The position numbers were made by a program, and so were the translations under genes. Below the pieces are notes generated by a model. The model ran no database searches and had not been told where the DNA came from. It saw only the letters and a program-made list of their open reading frames with translations. This document shows positions 1 through 5,544 of a DNA stretch of 11,756 bases, in pieces; the first letter of the stretch is position 1, and every line of letters starts with the position of its first letter. Source of the DNA: an uncultured Collinsella sp. (GTDB taxonomy: Bacteria; Actinomycetota; Coriobacteriia; Coriobacteriales; Coriobacteriaceae); NCBI GenBank assembly GCA_900542085.1, contig UQMK01000043.1, forward strand, positions 1-11,756, written 5' to 3'.

Positions 1-12
1 CCTGCGCAAGAC

Positions 13-38
13 GAAGGCCACATTAAGTGGCCTTCTTT
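13..38 (+). terminator. Intrinsic terminator at left edge
   Basis: A perfect 9-bp stem (13-21 with 27-35) encloses a 5-nt loop (ATTAA) and is followed by TTT. It probably ends a transcript that begins outside the window. The stem sequence GAAGGCC/GGCCTTC is nearly the same as in the terminator at 140-166. Confidence 0.65.
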
Positions 39-139
39 GCGTGCGGAACTCGCGACCAACCTTATGCCTCGCCCGCAGTCCCGGACCTTCCGGGTTCAAA
101 GCGCGACACACCGGACTGGTTGTCTGATATAAAGATGGC
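39..139. other. Spacer between two terminators, no gene recognised
   Basis: About 100 bases lie between two similar terminators, which could suggest a small transcribed RNA. I tested for a tRNA because GGTTCAAA occurs near 109-116, but the flanking bases do not form a T-stem and no acceptor stem is visible. No supported ORF is present. An unknown small RNA remains possible but unproven. Confidence 0.3.
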
Positions 140-166
140 GAAGGCCCCTTTCGGGGCCTTCTTTTT
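140..166 (+). terminator. Strong intrinsic terminator
   Basis: A 9-bp GC-rich stem (140-148 with 153-161) with a TTTC loop is followed by five T. It is a textbook rho-independent terminator for rightward transcription. It insulates the downstream AT-rich ORF from upstream reading. Confidence 0.85.
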
Positions 167-323
167 AAATAAAATTATCGACTTCGTGGACTTCGGTTTT
201 GGAATTTGGAGCCGACGGCTCATCAAAGTGGAAAATGAAATATAACCTAGCTGCAATAATCGCCTTGTTGCGAACTCGAACTGATCATGTAGATCTAAAA
301 TAGTCGCAATATACAATTGTCGT
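167..323. other. AT-rich intergenic stretch, nothing recognised
   Basis: This stretch is visibly more AT-rich than the rest of the window. It has no supported ORF and no RNA gene. A TAAAAT hexamer at 296-301 could be a -10 element for the next ORF, but there is no convincing -35 at 16-18 bp. Confidence 0.3.
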
Positions 324-419
324 GTGGTGCGTTGGGTCGGAGCTGCTGCGGGTCCTATATGGATTGCGGTCTTGCGCCCCGATGTTCAAACAGGTTTCTC
401 TCTAGACGGGAAGTTGCTC

Positions 420-785
420 ATGGACACCATATATGACGGAGACGACTGGGTCGATCATTATAGTTGGCGACTAGTCGGCTCGGATGACAATGGGGATGTG
501 GTGTTTGATGGACTATGTCCAAAGCATCTCCATCCTTTTGTCTCGTCGTTAATTGAGAGTTCCGCTCGTGTTGCCCCCTACAGCTCGGCGTCGCTTCATG
601 ATACGGACGTTTTGAAGACCATAAAGGAATCAATTGACGAGGGCACGATGAGTAGCTTGCTGTTTTCTCGCCTTGTGGGGCTAGATGAGATTGGCTCGAA
701 ACGACTGCTTGCGGGCGAAAAGGTGGAACTCACTTATCGGTCGATGATTTCAATCCTGCGGATGGCCGATGTTCTTCGCAAATAA
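420..785 (+). CDS. Hypothetical protein, AT-rich orphan
   Basis: The frame is open from a GTG at 324. I favour the ATG at 420, preceded by a weak purine-rich stretch (ACGGGAAG), giving 121 residues that begin MDTIYDGDDW. The GTG at 324 has no ribosome binding site, though it would give 153 residues. I do not recognise the family. The protein is acidic at the N-terminus, with no signal peptide or membrane segment. The last 45 residues are predominantly hydrophobic and helical, with a rhythm faintly like a Cro/C1-type helix-turn-helix (LLFSRLVGLDEIGSKRLLAG, then a second helix). That resemblance is too weak for a call. Base composition and codon use (ATA, CTA, TTG, GAT) differ from all neighbours, which suggests recent acquisition. 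The gene sits alone between a terminator on its left and the convergent murB on its right. Confidence 0.5.
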   Translation: MDTIYDGDDWVDHYSWRLVGSDDNGDVVFDGLCPKHLHPFVSSLIESSARVAPYSSASLHDTDVLKTIKESIDEGTMSSLLFSRLVGLDEIGSKRLLAGEKVELTYRSMISILRMADVLRK

Positions 786-790
786 ATGAA

Positions 791-824
791 AACGGGACAA
801 GTGAGCTACGTCACTTGTCCCGTT
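791..824. terminator. Bidirectional terminator between convergent genes
   Basis: A perfect 14-bp inverted repeat (791-804 with 811-824) has a 6-nt loop. Rightward reading gives a stem followed by ATTAATT. Leftward reading gives a stem followed by TTTCATTTATT, so it can serve both the hypothetical gene on the plus strand and murB on the minus strand. Confidence 0.8.
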
Positions 825-853
825 ATTAATTAAAGTGGACCGCGGCGAGCGGG

Positions 854-1861
854 CTATAAAAATTCGCCGACTCGGTGGACTTCGGGTTCTAGGTCTACGT
901 CGAACTGCTCTTTGACTTTGGCTTGGATGTGGCGGATGAGTTCGTCTACGTCGGCGGCGGTGGCGTGGTCGGCGTTGACGATGAAGCCGCAGTGTTTTTC
1001 GCTCACCTGCGCGCCGCCGACAGCATGGCCGCGCAGGCCGGCATCCATGATGAGCTTGCCGGCAAAGTAGCCCTCGGGGCGCTTGAAGGTGGAGCCGGCG
1101 CTCGGCATGTCGAGTGGCTGCTTGTCCTCGCGGCGCTGGCGGTAGTCGTCCATGTCGGCTTTGATCATCGCGGCGTTGCCCGGGGCGAGATTGAAGGTGG
1201 CCGAAAGCACGGTAAAGCCGTCGTCGGCGATGCGGCTCTTGCGATAGCCCAGGTTAAGTTCGTCGACATCGAACTCGATGATGTTGCCGCTGCCGCGGGT
1301 GCCGTCGTCGAGCATGCGGGCGGGCTTGTAGACGCGCACAGACTCCAGCACATCGGCCATGCAGGCGCCATAGGCGCCGGCGTTCATGTAGCAGGCGCCG
1401 CCGACCGATCCGGGGATGCCCGAGATGGGCTCCATGCCGGTGAGACCGGCCTCGGCTGCCGCCGCGGCGACATCGGAAAGCAGGGCGCCGGCTGCTGCCG
1501 TGACGTGCGTGCCGTTGACCGTAATGTCGGAGAGGCCCTCGCCAAGCGCCACGACGACGCCGCGGATGCCCTTGTCACCGACGAGCAAGTCGGAGCCGTT
1601 GCCCACGATGGTGAGGGGCAGATCGCAGCGATAGCAGGTATCGAGCGTGGCGACGAGGCCCTGCTCGGTATCGGGCGTGACAAAGACGTCGGCCGGGCCG
1701 CCGATTTTAAACGTGGTGTGCTCGCGCATGGGCTCGCTCATCAGCACGTTGTCCTCGCCGGCAACGCCAGCAAGCGCGCACAGCAGGTCCTCGTTAAAAA
1801 AGTCGTTCTCGTGCATACGAATATCCGCCTTTTGGTGGTCGTTGTCATCAATCGATTGCAA
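854..1861 (-). CDS. murB: UDP-N-acetylenolpyruvoylglucosamine reductase MurB
   Basis: MurB is a cytoplasmic FAD enzyme. It reduces UDP-GlcNAc-enolpyruvate to UDP-MurNAc with NADPH, the second committed step of peptidoglycan synthesis. The FAD-binding domain shows HTTFKIGGPADVF (48-60), GNGSDLLV (87-94) and SGIPGSVGGACYMNAGAYG (147-165). The MurB C-terminal domain shows GYRKSR (205-210), SAGSTFKRP (254-262) with the proton-donor serine at 257, and EPEVHRVGEF (325-334) with the conserved glutamate. The short YRKSR spacing and the SAGSTFKRP form fit the Gram-positive (type II) MurB group. Length is 335 residues from a TTG start at 1861, which has GGTGGGG four bases upstream. An ATG at 1816 would give 320 residues and is equally compatible with the family's N-terminus, so the start is uncertain. 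The gene is divergent from the LacI-family regulator and has no partner gene here. Confidence 0.95.
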   Translation of the reverse strand: MQSIDDNDHQKADIRMHENDFFNEDLLCALAGVAGEDNVLMSEPMREHTTFKIGGPADVFVTPDTEQGLVATLDTCYRCDLPLTIVGNGSDLLVGDKGIRGVVVALGEGLSDITVNGTHVTAAAGALLSDVAAAAAEAGLTGMEPISGIPGSVGGACYMNAGAYGACMADVLESVRVYKPARMLDDGTRGSGNIIEFDVDELNLGYRKSRIADDGFTVLSATFNLAPGNAAMIKADMDDYRQRREDKQPLDMPSAGSTFKRPEGYFAGKLIMDAGLRGHAVGGAQVSEKHCGFIVNADHATAADVDELIRHIQAKVKEQFDVDLEPEVHRVGEFL

Positions 1862-1999
1862 TATACCCCACCCGGACGGATTTGGTGCGCTGGCGGCGAT
1901 AAAACAGCCGTCTACCGGATTGGTAAAGTGTTTATCATCGAGGTAGAGGGACGGTCGCTATACTTTCAAGAGATTGCGCGAATACTCGGAAGGAGCGAG

Positions 2000-3028
2000 A
2001 TGGGCAACAAAGTTACTCTCAAGCAGATTGCCCAGGAGGTGGGGCTTTCCCCCTCGTCGGTCTCGCTTGTTCTCAATAATCGGCCCTGCCGCATCTCGGA
2101 AGAAAACCGCAAGCTCATCAAGGAGGTCGCGGCGCGCAACCACTATGTCCCTAACCAGATCGCGCGCAGCCTGGTCATGCGCGAGTCACGCACGCTGGGC
2201 CTTATCGTTCCCAATATCGAGAGCCGCTTTTTTGCCTCGCTCGCCGGCAGCTTGGAAAAGCGCTGCCGCGAGGATGGCTATGCGCTCTTTATTACCAGCT
2301 CGGGTGGAAGTGCCGACGACGATCTTGAGCTGCTGCGCCAGCTGGTGACGCGCGGCGTTGACGGCGTCTTTCTGGTGGTGGGTGACGAGTTCTCCGACGA
2401 CCGCGCCCTGCGCGAAGAAGTCAGCCATCTGCCCATACCGGCGGTAATGGTCGACCGTGCCATTGAGGGGCTCGAGTGCGACAAGGTGATGTTCGACCAC
2501 GAGATGGGTGGCTACATGGCCACTCGCTATCTGATCGAGCAGGGCCACCGTCGCATTGCCTGCTTGGTTAACGCGCGCCGTTCCAATACGGGGCGTAAGC
2601 GACTTGCCGGCTATGAGCGCGCGCTGCGCGAGGTTGGCCTGCCTATCGACGCACGTTTGGAGTTTGAGAGCGAGTACTACATTCCGAGTGCCTATGAGGC
2701 CTCGGAGGCGGTGCTCGCAACTGATGCCACCGCTGTGTTCGCAAGTTCGGATAACATCGCCCTCGGTCTGCTCAAGCGCTTGCACGAGATGGGGAAGAGC
2801 ATCCCGGGCGATATCTCGGTGGTGAGCTATGACAACTCGGCGGCCGACGTTCTTTTTGAGCCGGCGCTGACCGCGATTGAGCAGGATCCTGGTGTCCTTG
2901 CGGAGCATGCTTTTGGCTGCATGTCCAAGCGTCTTGCCGGTAGGGGCGGCAGGCGTGCCGAAGAGGTCGTCCTGGAGCCGGCACTTATCGTTAAGGGCAG
3001 CGTGCTCGAACTTACCGAATGTAGCTAA
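2000..3028 (+). CDS. LacI-family transcriptional regulator
   Basis: This is a 342-residue, full-length LacI/GalR-type repressor. The helix-turn-helix is at residues 5-27 (VTLKQIAQEVGLSPSSVSLVLN). A hinge region follows around 49-60 (NHYVPNQIARSL). The periplasmic-binding-like effector domain runs from about 62 to 340, starting with RTLGLIVPNIESRFFASL and including the family motifs GHRRIACL and the AVFASSDNIALGLLKRLHEMG segment. Such proteins bind palindromic operators and release them on binding a sugar or other small ligand. The ATG at 2000 has GGAAGGAGCG immediately upstream. The gene is divergent from murB and stands alone, so its target cannot be read from context. It is separated from the PTS block by other genes, and I see no LacI-type central-CG palindrome at the PTS promoters. 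Confidence 0.93.
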   Translation: MGNKVTLKQIAQEVGLSPSSVSLVLNNRPCRISEENRKLIKEVAARNHYVPNQIARSLVMRESRTLGLIVPNIESRFFASLAGSLEKRCREDGYALFITSSGGSADDDLELLRQLVTRGVDGVFLVVGDEFSDDRALREEVSHLPIPAVMVDRAIEGLECDKVMFDHEMGGYMATRYLIEQGHRRIACLVNARRSNTGRKRLAGYERALREVGLPIDARLEFESEYYIPSAYEASEAVLATDATAVFASSDNIALGLLKRLHEMGKSIPGDISVVSYDNSAADVLFEPALTAIEQDPGVLAEHAFGCMSKRLAGRGGRRAEEVVLEPALIVKGSVLELTECS

Positions 3029-3082
3029 ACGTACTTGTTTGTTTGCATAGATTGCATGCGGAGTGTCTGCTATTTGCCGGCG

Positions 3083-3155
3083 GGGCCGGGGTGCCTGCCT
3101 TGTTTTGAGAAGTTCGCGGAGCCCACTTCTCAAAACAAGGCAGGCACCCCGGCCC
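3083..3155. repeat. Perfect 31-bp inverted repeat (REP/MITE-like hairpin)
   Basis: The arms 3083-3113 and 3125-3155 are exactly complementary over 31 bp and flank an 11-nt loop. The arm carries GGTGCCTGCCTTGTTTTGAG. From memory, GGTGCCTG(T/C)C-type arms are common in dispersed REP-like elements of many bacteria. No T-tract follows, so it is not a typical intrinsic terminator, although it would fold in the lacI transcript. Confidence 0.85.
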
Positions 3156-3230
3156 TCGTCCGTGAACTCTTCCGCTGGGCGAGCCATAGACGCCGCGCAC
3201 CGATGCGGTAAAACGGCGGCTTGAAATTGG

Positions 3231-3239
3231 TGCTATATT
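3231..3239 (+). promoter_or_regulatory. Possible extended -10 promoter for regulator operon
   Basis: TGCTATATT matches an extended -10 (TGn plus TATATT at 3234-3239), 37 bases before the start codon at 3277. No good -35 is visible at the expected distance. None of the GGTATYAA motifs found at the PTS promoters occurs here. Confidence 0.4.
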
Positions 3240-3276
3240 CGGCTTGAGTTGTTTAATACTAGAACGGGAGGCTGAT

Positions 3277-3768
3277 ATGGGGCTGTTCAAGAAGAAAAAC
3301 CCGCAGGATGCCTTTGATCCCGATGTGTTTACCATCACGGATACGATTTTGGACCCACCGCGGTTTACATTTTTGCCGGCTATCTACCAGGATGCCACGC
3401 GCCGCAAGTGGGCCGTGCATCAGCGCGGCGGCGAGCCGAAGATTTTTGACTATGCGGACGTGCTGCAGTGCGAGGTTGTCGAGACCGGAAATCCCGAGGA
3501 TGTGTCGGAACTTAGCAATCGCGAACTAGCTCAGCAGATTTTGATTAATCCAGCTCAGGCTACCAAAAACAACGCTGCCAAGCGTAATATATGCCTTGGT
3601 ATGGGTGTCATCGTTGCCGTGCAAACCGGCGAGGATGAGATTTCGAAGCTTGAGATTCCGGTGACCGCGGGCGAAGTCAAGCGAGACTCCGGCCTATATC
3701 GGTCGTATCGGAACGTTGCGGAGCAGATCAAAGAAGCCTTCGACGCCATGGGGCGTCCGGAGCAATGA
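3277..3768 (+). CDS. Small cytoplasmic protein, DUF4428/SHOCT-like core
   Basis: The start is the ATG at 3277 with CGGGAGG at 3265-3271, giving 163 residues that begin MGLFKKKNPQ. An in-frame TTG at 3244 lacks a ribosome binding site. There is no signal peptide or transmembrane segment. The middle (KWAVHQRGG...KIFDYADVLQCEVVETG, about 50-79) is followed by a C-terminal part with SKLEIPVTAGE and SGLYRSYRNVAEQIKEAFDAM (about 130-158). This order recalls a module found in DUF4428/SHOCT-type proteins: an 'xxlikFsDIlsyEv' strand pair, then a basic-domain strand, then a terminal amphipathic helix. Here the glycine-rich insert is missing. The resemblance is from memory and no biochemical function is implied. 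The gene lies 35 bases before the first GntR gene and probably shares its transcript. Confidence 0.75.
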   Translation: MGLFKKKNPQDAFDPDVFTITDTILDPPRFTFLPAIYQDATRRKWAVHQRGGEPKIFDYADVLQCEVVETGNPEDVSELSNRELAQQILINPAQATKNNAAKRNICLGMGVIVAVQTGEDEISKLEIPVTAGEVKRDSGLYRSYRNVAEQIKEAFDAMGRPEQ

Positions 3769-3803
3769 TGCCCGCAGCATCAAGCGGTTGAGGAGCCGTG
3801 CCC

Positions 3804-4571
3804 ATGCCGAGTGAACTATATGCGATTCCGCCCAAAGATCGCGCCTTTGAGGGCATTCTTTGGTATATCAATCATTATGACCTGCAGGGTGGCGACCGGC
3901 TGCCCGCCGAGCGTGTGCTCTGTGAAGAGCTGGGCGTGTCGCGCACGGCGTTGCGTGCTGCGATCACGCGCCTTATTTCGTGCGGAACTTTGGAAAGCCG
4001 CCGCGGTTCGGGCACCTATGTGTGTCCTCCCAAACCGCTGAACATCTTTCAGGAAACATGGAACTATACGCAGGCGGTGGAGAGGGTTGGCTCAAAGTCG
4101 ACCGCACGCCTGGTTTGGTCCAAGGTCGTGTACGCCGATATCGATCTGGCCCAAAAGGCCCAGATCGACCTGGGCATGCCGCTCTTCTGCATTCGACGTG
4201 TGCGCGTGGTTAATGGTTCCCCGGCGTCGATTGAGACGGCCCACGTCAATCTGTCTTTGTGCCCCTCGCTTCCCGATCACGATTTTGAGGAGGAAAGCCT
4301 CTACGACGTTTTGCTCAAAGAAGGGAATGTCCATGTGACGCACGGCAAGGAGCATATTTCCATCAGCCGTCTGAACGCCGACGAGGCCAAGTTGCTGGGT
4401 GCTCAGGAGGGCACGCCGGTGTTTTACAAGGCTTCGCACGAGCGTGACGAGAACGATGGCTTTGTCGAGTATTGCAAGTCCGTGATTCTGCCGACCAAAT
4501 ATCGTTTTGCCGATAACGGCGAGGCAGACGGCGTTGCGACGAAAGTGGGTGTCGAATGGCTGATGCAGTAG
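3804..4571 (+). CDS. GntR/HutC-family regulator (first of tandem pair)
   Basis: The 255-residue protein has an N-terminal winged helix-turn-helix at about 10-73 (LPAERVLCEELGVSRTALRA, wing GSGTYV) and a C-terminal UTRA effector domain at about 95-240. UTRA domains sense small ligands, often phosphorylated sugars, and most HutC-type proteins repress their target promoters. The ATG at 3804 lies 8 bases after GAGGAG (3790-3795). The GTG at 3798 is too close to that site. The 3' end overlaps the next regulator gene by 16 bases. FrlR-type regulators of fructosamine operons belong to this subfamily, so this and the following gene are candidates for controlling the downstream PTS block. The GGTATYAA motifs there resemble the TGGTAT half-sites reported for HutC/NagR-type proteins. 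Which of the two regulators binds is not resolvable from sequence. Confidence 0.9.
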   Translation: MPSELYAIPPKDRAFEGILWYINHYDLQGGDRLPAERVLCEELGVSRTALRAAITRLISCGTLESRRGSGTYVCPPKPLNIFQETWNYTQAVERVGSKSTARLVWSKVVYADIDLAQKAQIDLGMPLFCIRRVRVVNGSPASIETAHVNLSLCPSLPDHDFEEESLYDVLLKEGNVHVTHGKEHISISRLNADEAKLLGAQEGTPVFYKASHERDENDGFVEYCKSVILPTKYRFADNGEADGVATKVGVEWLMQ

Positions 4572-5269
4572 AAGACTTGCCGGTTTACAAACATATTCGC
4601 CGCTGCATTGCGGAGCGAATCGAGCGCGGCGACTACCCGACGGGCTCGATGATTCCGTCCGAAAACGAGCTGGCCGAGGAGTTTGGCACGACGCGCCTGA
4701 CAATCCGAAGTGCCATGGACGAGCTGGTCAAAAGTGGCCAGATTCGTCGCGTGCAGGGCAAGGGCGCCTTTGTGGGACACAAGTGGTTTGACGAGCACGA
4801 ACGCAAGGGCGGCTTCCGTCAGTCGGTTCTGGCGTCGGGCGCGACGCCGTCGGTGCGCATTCTGGCGCGCTCCAAACGCTACGCCGGCCCGTATTACGCC
4901 GACCTGTTTGGCATCGCCGAGGACGATCTGCTTTACTCGGTGCGCCGTCTCAACTGCATTGATGGGGAGCCCGTGTCGATCGAGATGACGCTGATTCCGT
5001 GTCTGCTGTTTCCGGGCATCGAAGACGTGGACATTTCGGTCTTCAGCCTGTTCGAGACCTACGACATGTTGGGGCGCAAGCCGGACAAGTCGATTGAGAA
5101 ACTCGATATTGAAGCGCTGGGCGCACGCGATGCGAGTTTGCTCAATCTTGAGCCGGGCGATCTGGCGCTCGTACTGGAATGCCTGACCTATGACTCGAGT
5201 GGGCAGGCGATCGAGCATGCCAAGTCTTTTAACCGCGGCGATGCCGGCGGATATACCTACAACTATTAG
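4556..5269 (+). CDS. GntR/HutC-family regulator (second of tandem pair)
   Basis: The 237-residue protein begins MADAVEDLPVYKHIR and starts 16 bases inside the preceding regulator gene, so translation is probably coupled. No strong Shine-Dalgarno is visible. The winged helix-turn-helix spans about 9-73 (IPSENELAEEFGTTRLTIRS, wing GKGAFV) and the UTRA domain about 85-230. It is clearly of the same architecture as its neighbour, but their sequences have diverged widely, so this is not a recent tandem duplication. The gene ends just before a strong terminator and immediately precedes the first SIS-PTS promoter. Its expected role is ligand-responsive control of the adjacent PTS and deglycase genes, alone or with its partner. 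Confidence 0.92.
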   Translation: MADAVEDLPVYKHIRRCIAERIERGDYPTGSMIPSENELAEEFGTTRLTIRSAMDELVKSGQIRRVQGKGAFVGHKWFDEHERKGGFRQSVLASGATPSVRILARSKRYAGPYYADLFGIAEDDLLYSVRRLNCIDGEPVSIEMTLIPCLLFPGIEDVDISVFSLFETYDMLGRKPDKSIEKLDIEALGARDASLLNLEPGDLALVLECLTYDSSGQAIEHAKSFNRGDAGGYTYNY

Positions 5270-5275
5270 CGTCTA

Positions 5276-5311
5276 GAGCATCCTCGTGCACGGCGGGGTG
5301 CTCATTTTTTT
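5276..5311 (+). terminator. Terminator of regulator operon
   Basis: The stem 5276-5284 pairs with 5295-5303 (nine pairs, two of them G-T), with a 10-nt loop. It is followed by A and seven T. It separates the regulator operon from the promoter region of the first deglycase gene. Confidence 0.85.
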
Positions 5312-5349
5312 CGGACATGTGTCGCATGACCGATGAGCGGCAAAAACTG

Positions 5350-5361
5350 ACCGTCTACCGA
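5350..5361 (+). promoter_or_regulatory. Upstream box ACCGTYYRCCG, unit 1
   Basis: ACCGTCTACCGA lies 37 bp before the first GGTATYAA motif of this promoter. Closely related boxes occupy the same place at the EIIC promoter (7669) and the second deglycase promoter (10571). The preceding bases AAACTG also match the latter (AAACCG). The binding factor is unknown. Confidence 0.5.
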
Positions 5362-5384
5362 GAGGGGAGGATGAAATCAAAAAA

Positions 5385-5428
5385 TCGGTATTAAAAACGG
5401 CTAACCTGTAATCGTTCACTGGTATTAA
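5385..5428 (+). promoter_or_regulatory. Operator-promoter of unit 1 (SIS copy 1, EIIA, EIIB)
   Basis: Two same-orientation GGTATTAA motifs lie at 5387-5394 and 5421-5428, 34 bp apart. TGTAAT at 5407-5412 between them is a plausible -10. The arrangement parallels the EIIC and second deglycase promoters. Occupancy of both motifs would cover the -35 and -10 regions, consistent with repression. Confidence 0.6.
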
Positions 5429-5433
5429 GAACC

Positions 5434-5523
5434 TTTGAATTGTTGAGCTTAGGGCCAAGATGTCCACAAGGTTAAGCGGCGAGACGGGGCGGCAAGCCCG
5501 TTCATTCCGTGCGACAATTCAAA
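5434..5523 (+). other. Structured leader with long-range inverted repeat
   Basis: TTTGAATTGT (5434-5443) is exactly complementary to ACAATTCAAA (5514-5523). The loop between them holds a smaller GGGC/GCCC hairpin (5487-5490 with 5496-5499). The right arm ends 11 bases before the AGGAG site of the deglycase gene. It may shape the 5' leader, but no known riboswitch class is recognisable. Confidence 0.35.
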
Positions 5524-5544
5524 CTGCTCGTGAAAGGAGCGGGA

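Noticed and set aside
39..139. Possible tRNA because of GGTTCAAA near 109-116
   Set aside because: The bases flanking the putative T-loop do not pair, and no acceptor, D or anticodon stem could be assembled on either strand.
1919..1930. ATTGGTAAAGTG before the LacI-family gene, resembling ATTGGTATTAAA
   Set aside because: It diverges after GGTA, has no partner at 33-35 bp, and sits only 14 bp from the upstream box. The spacing does not match the three PTS-block promoters.
923..1999. In-frame plus-strand extension upstream of the LacI-family gene, making a 701-residue ORF
   Set aside because: It is antisense to murB and low in complexity. The LacI helix-turn-helix begins right after the ATG at 2000, which has a strong ribosome binding site.
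2186..3187. Minus-strand ORF of 333 codons starting MARPAEEF
   Set aside because: It runs antisense through the LacI-family gene and across the inverted repeat. No family features and no ribosome binding site support it.
5371..5394. Seven-codon ORF (ATG to TAA) right after GAGGGGAGG, possible leader peptide
   Set aside because: The purine run abuts the ATG with no spacing. The ORF lies upstream of the likely -10 at 5407 and overlaps the first operator motif, so it is probably not in the transcript.
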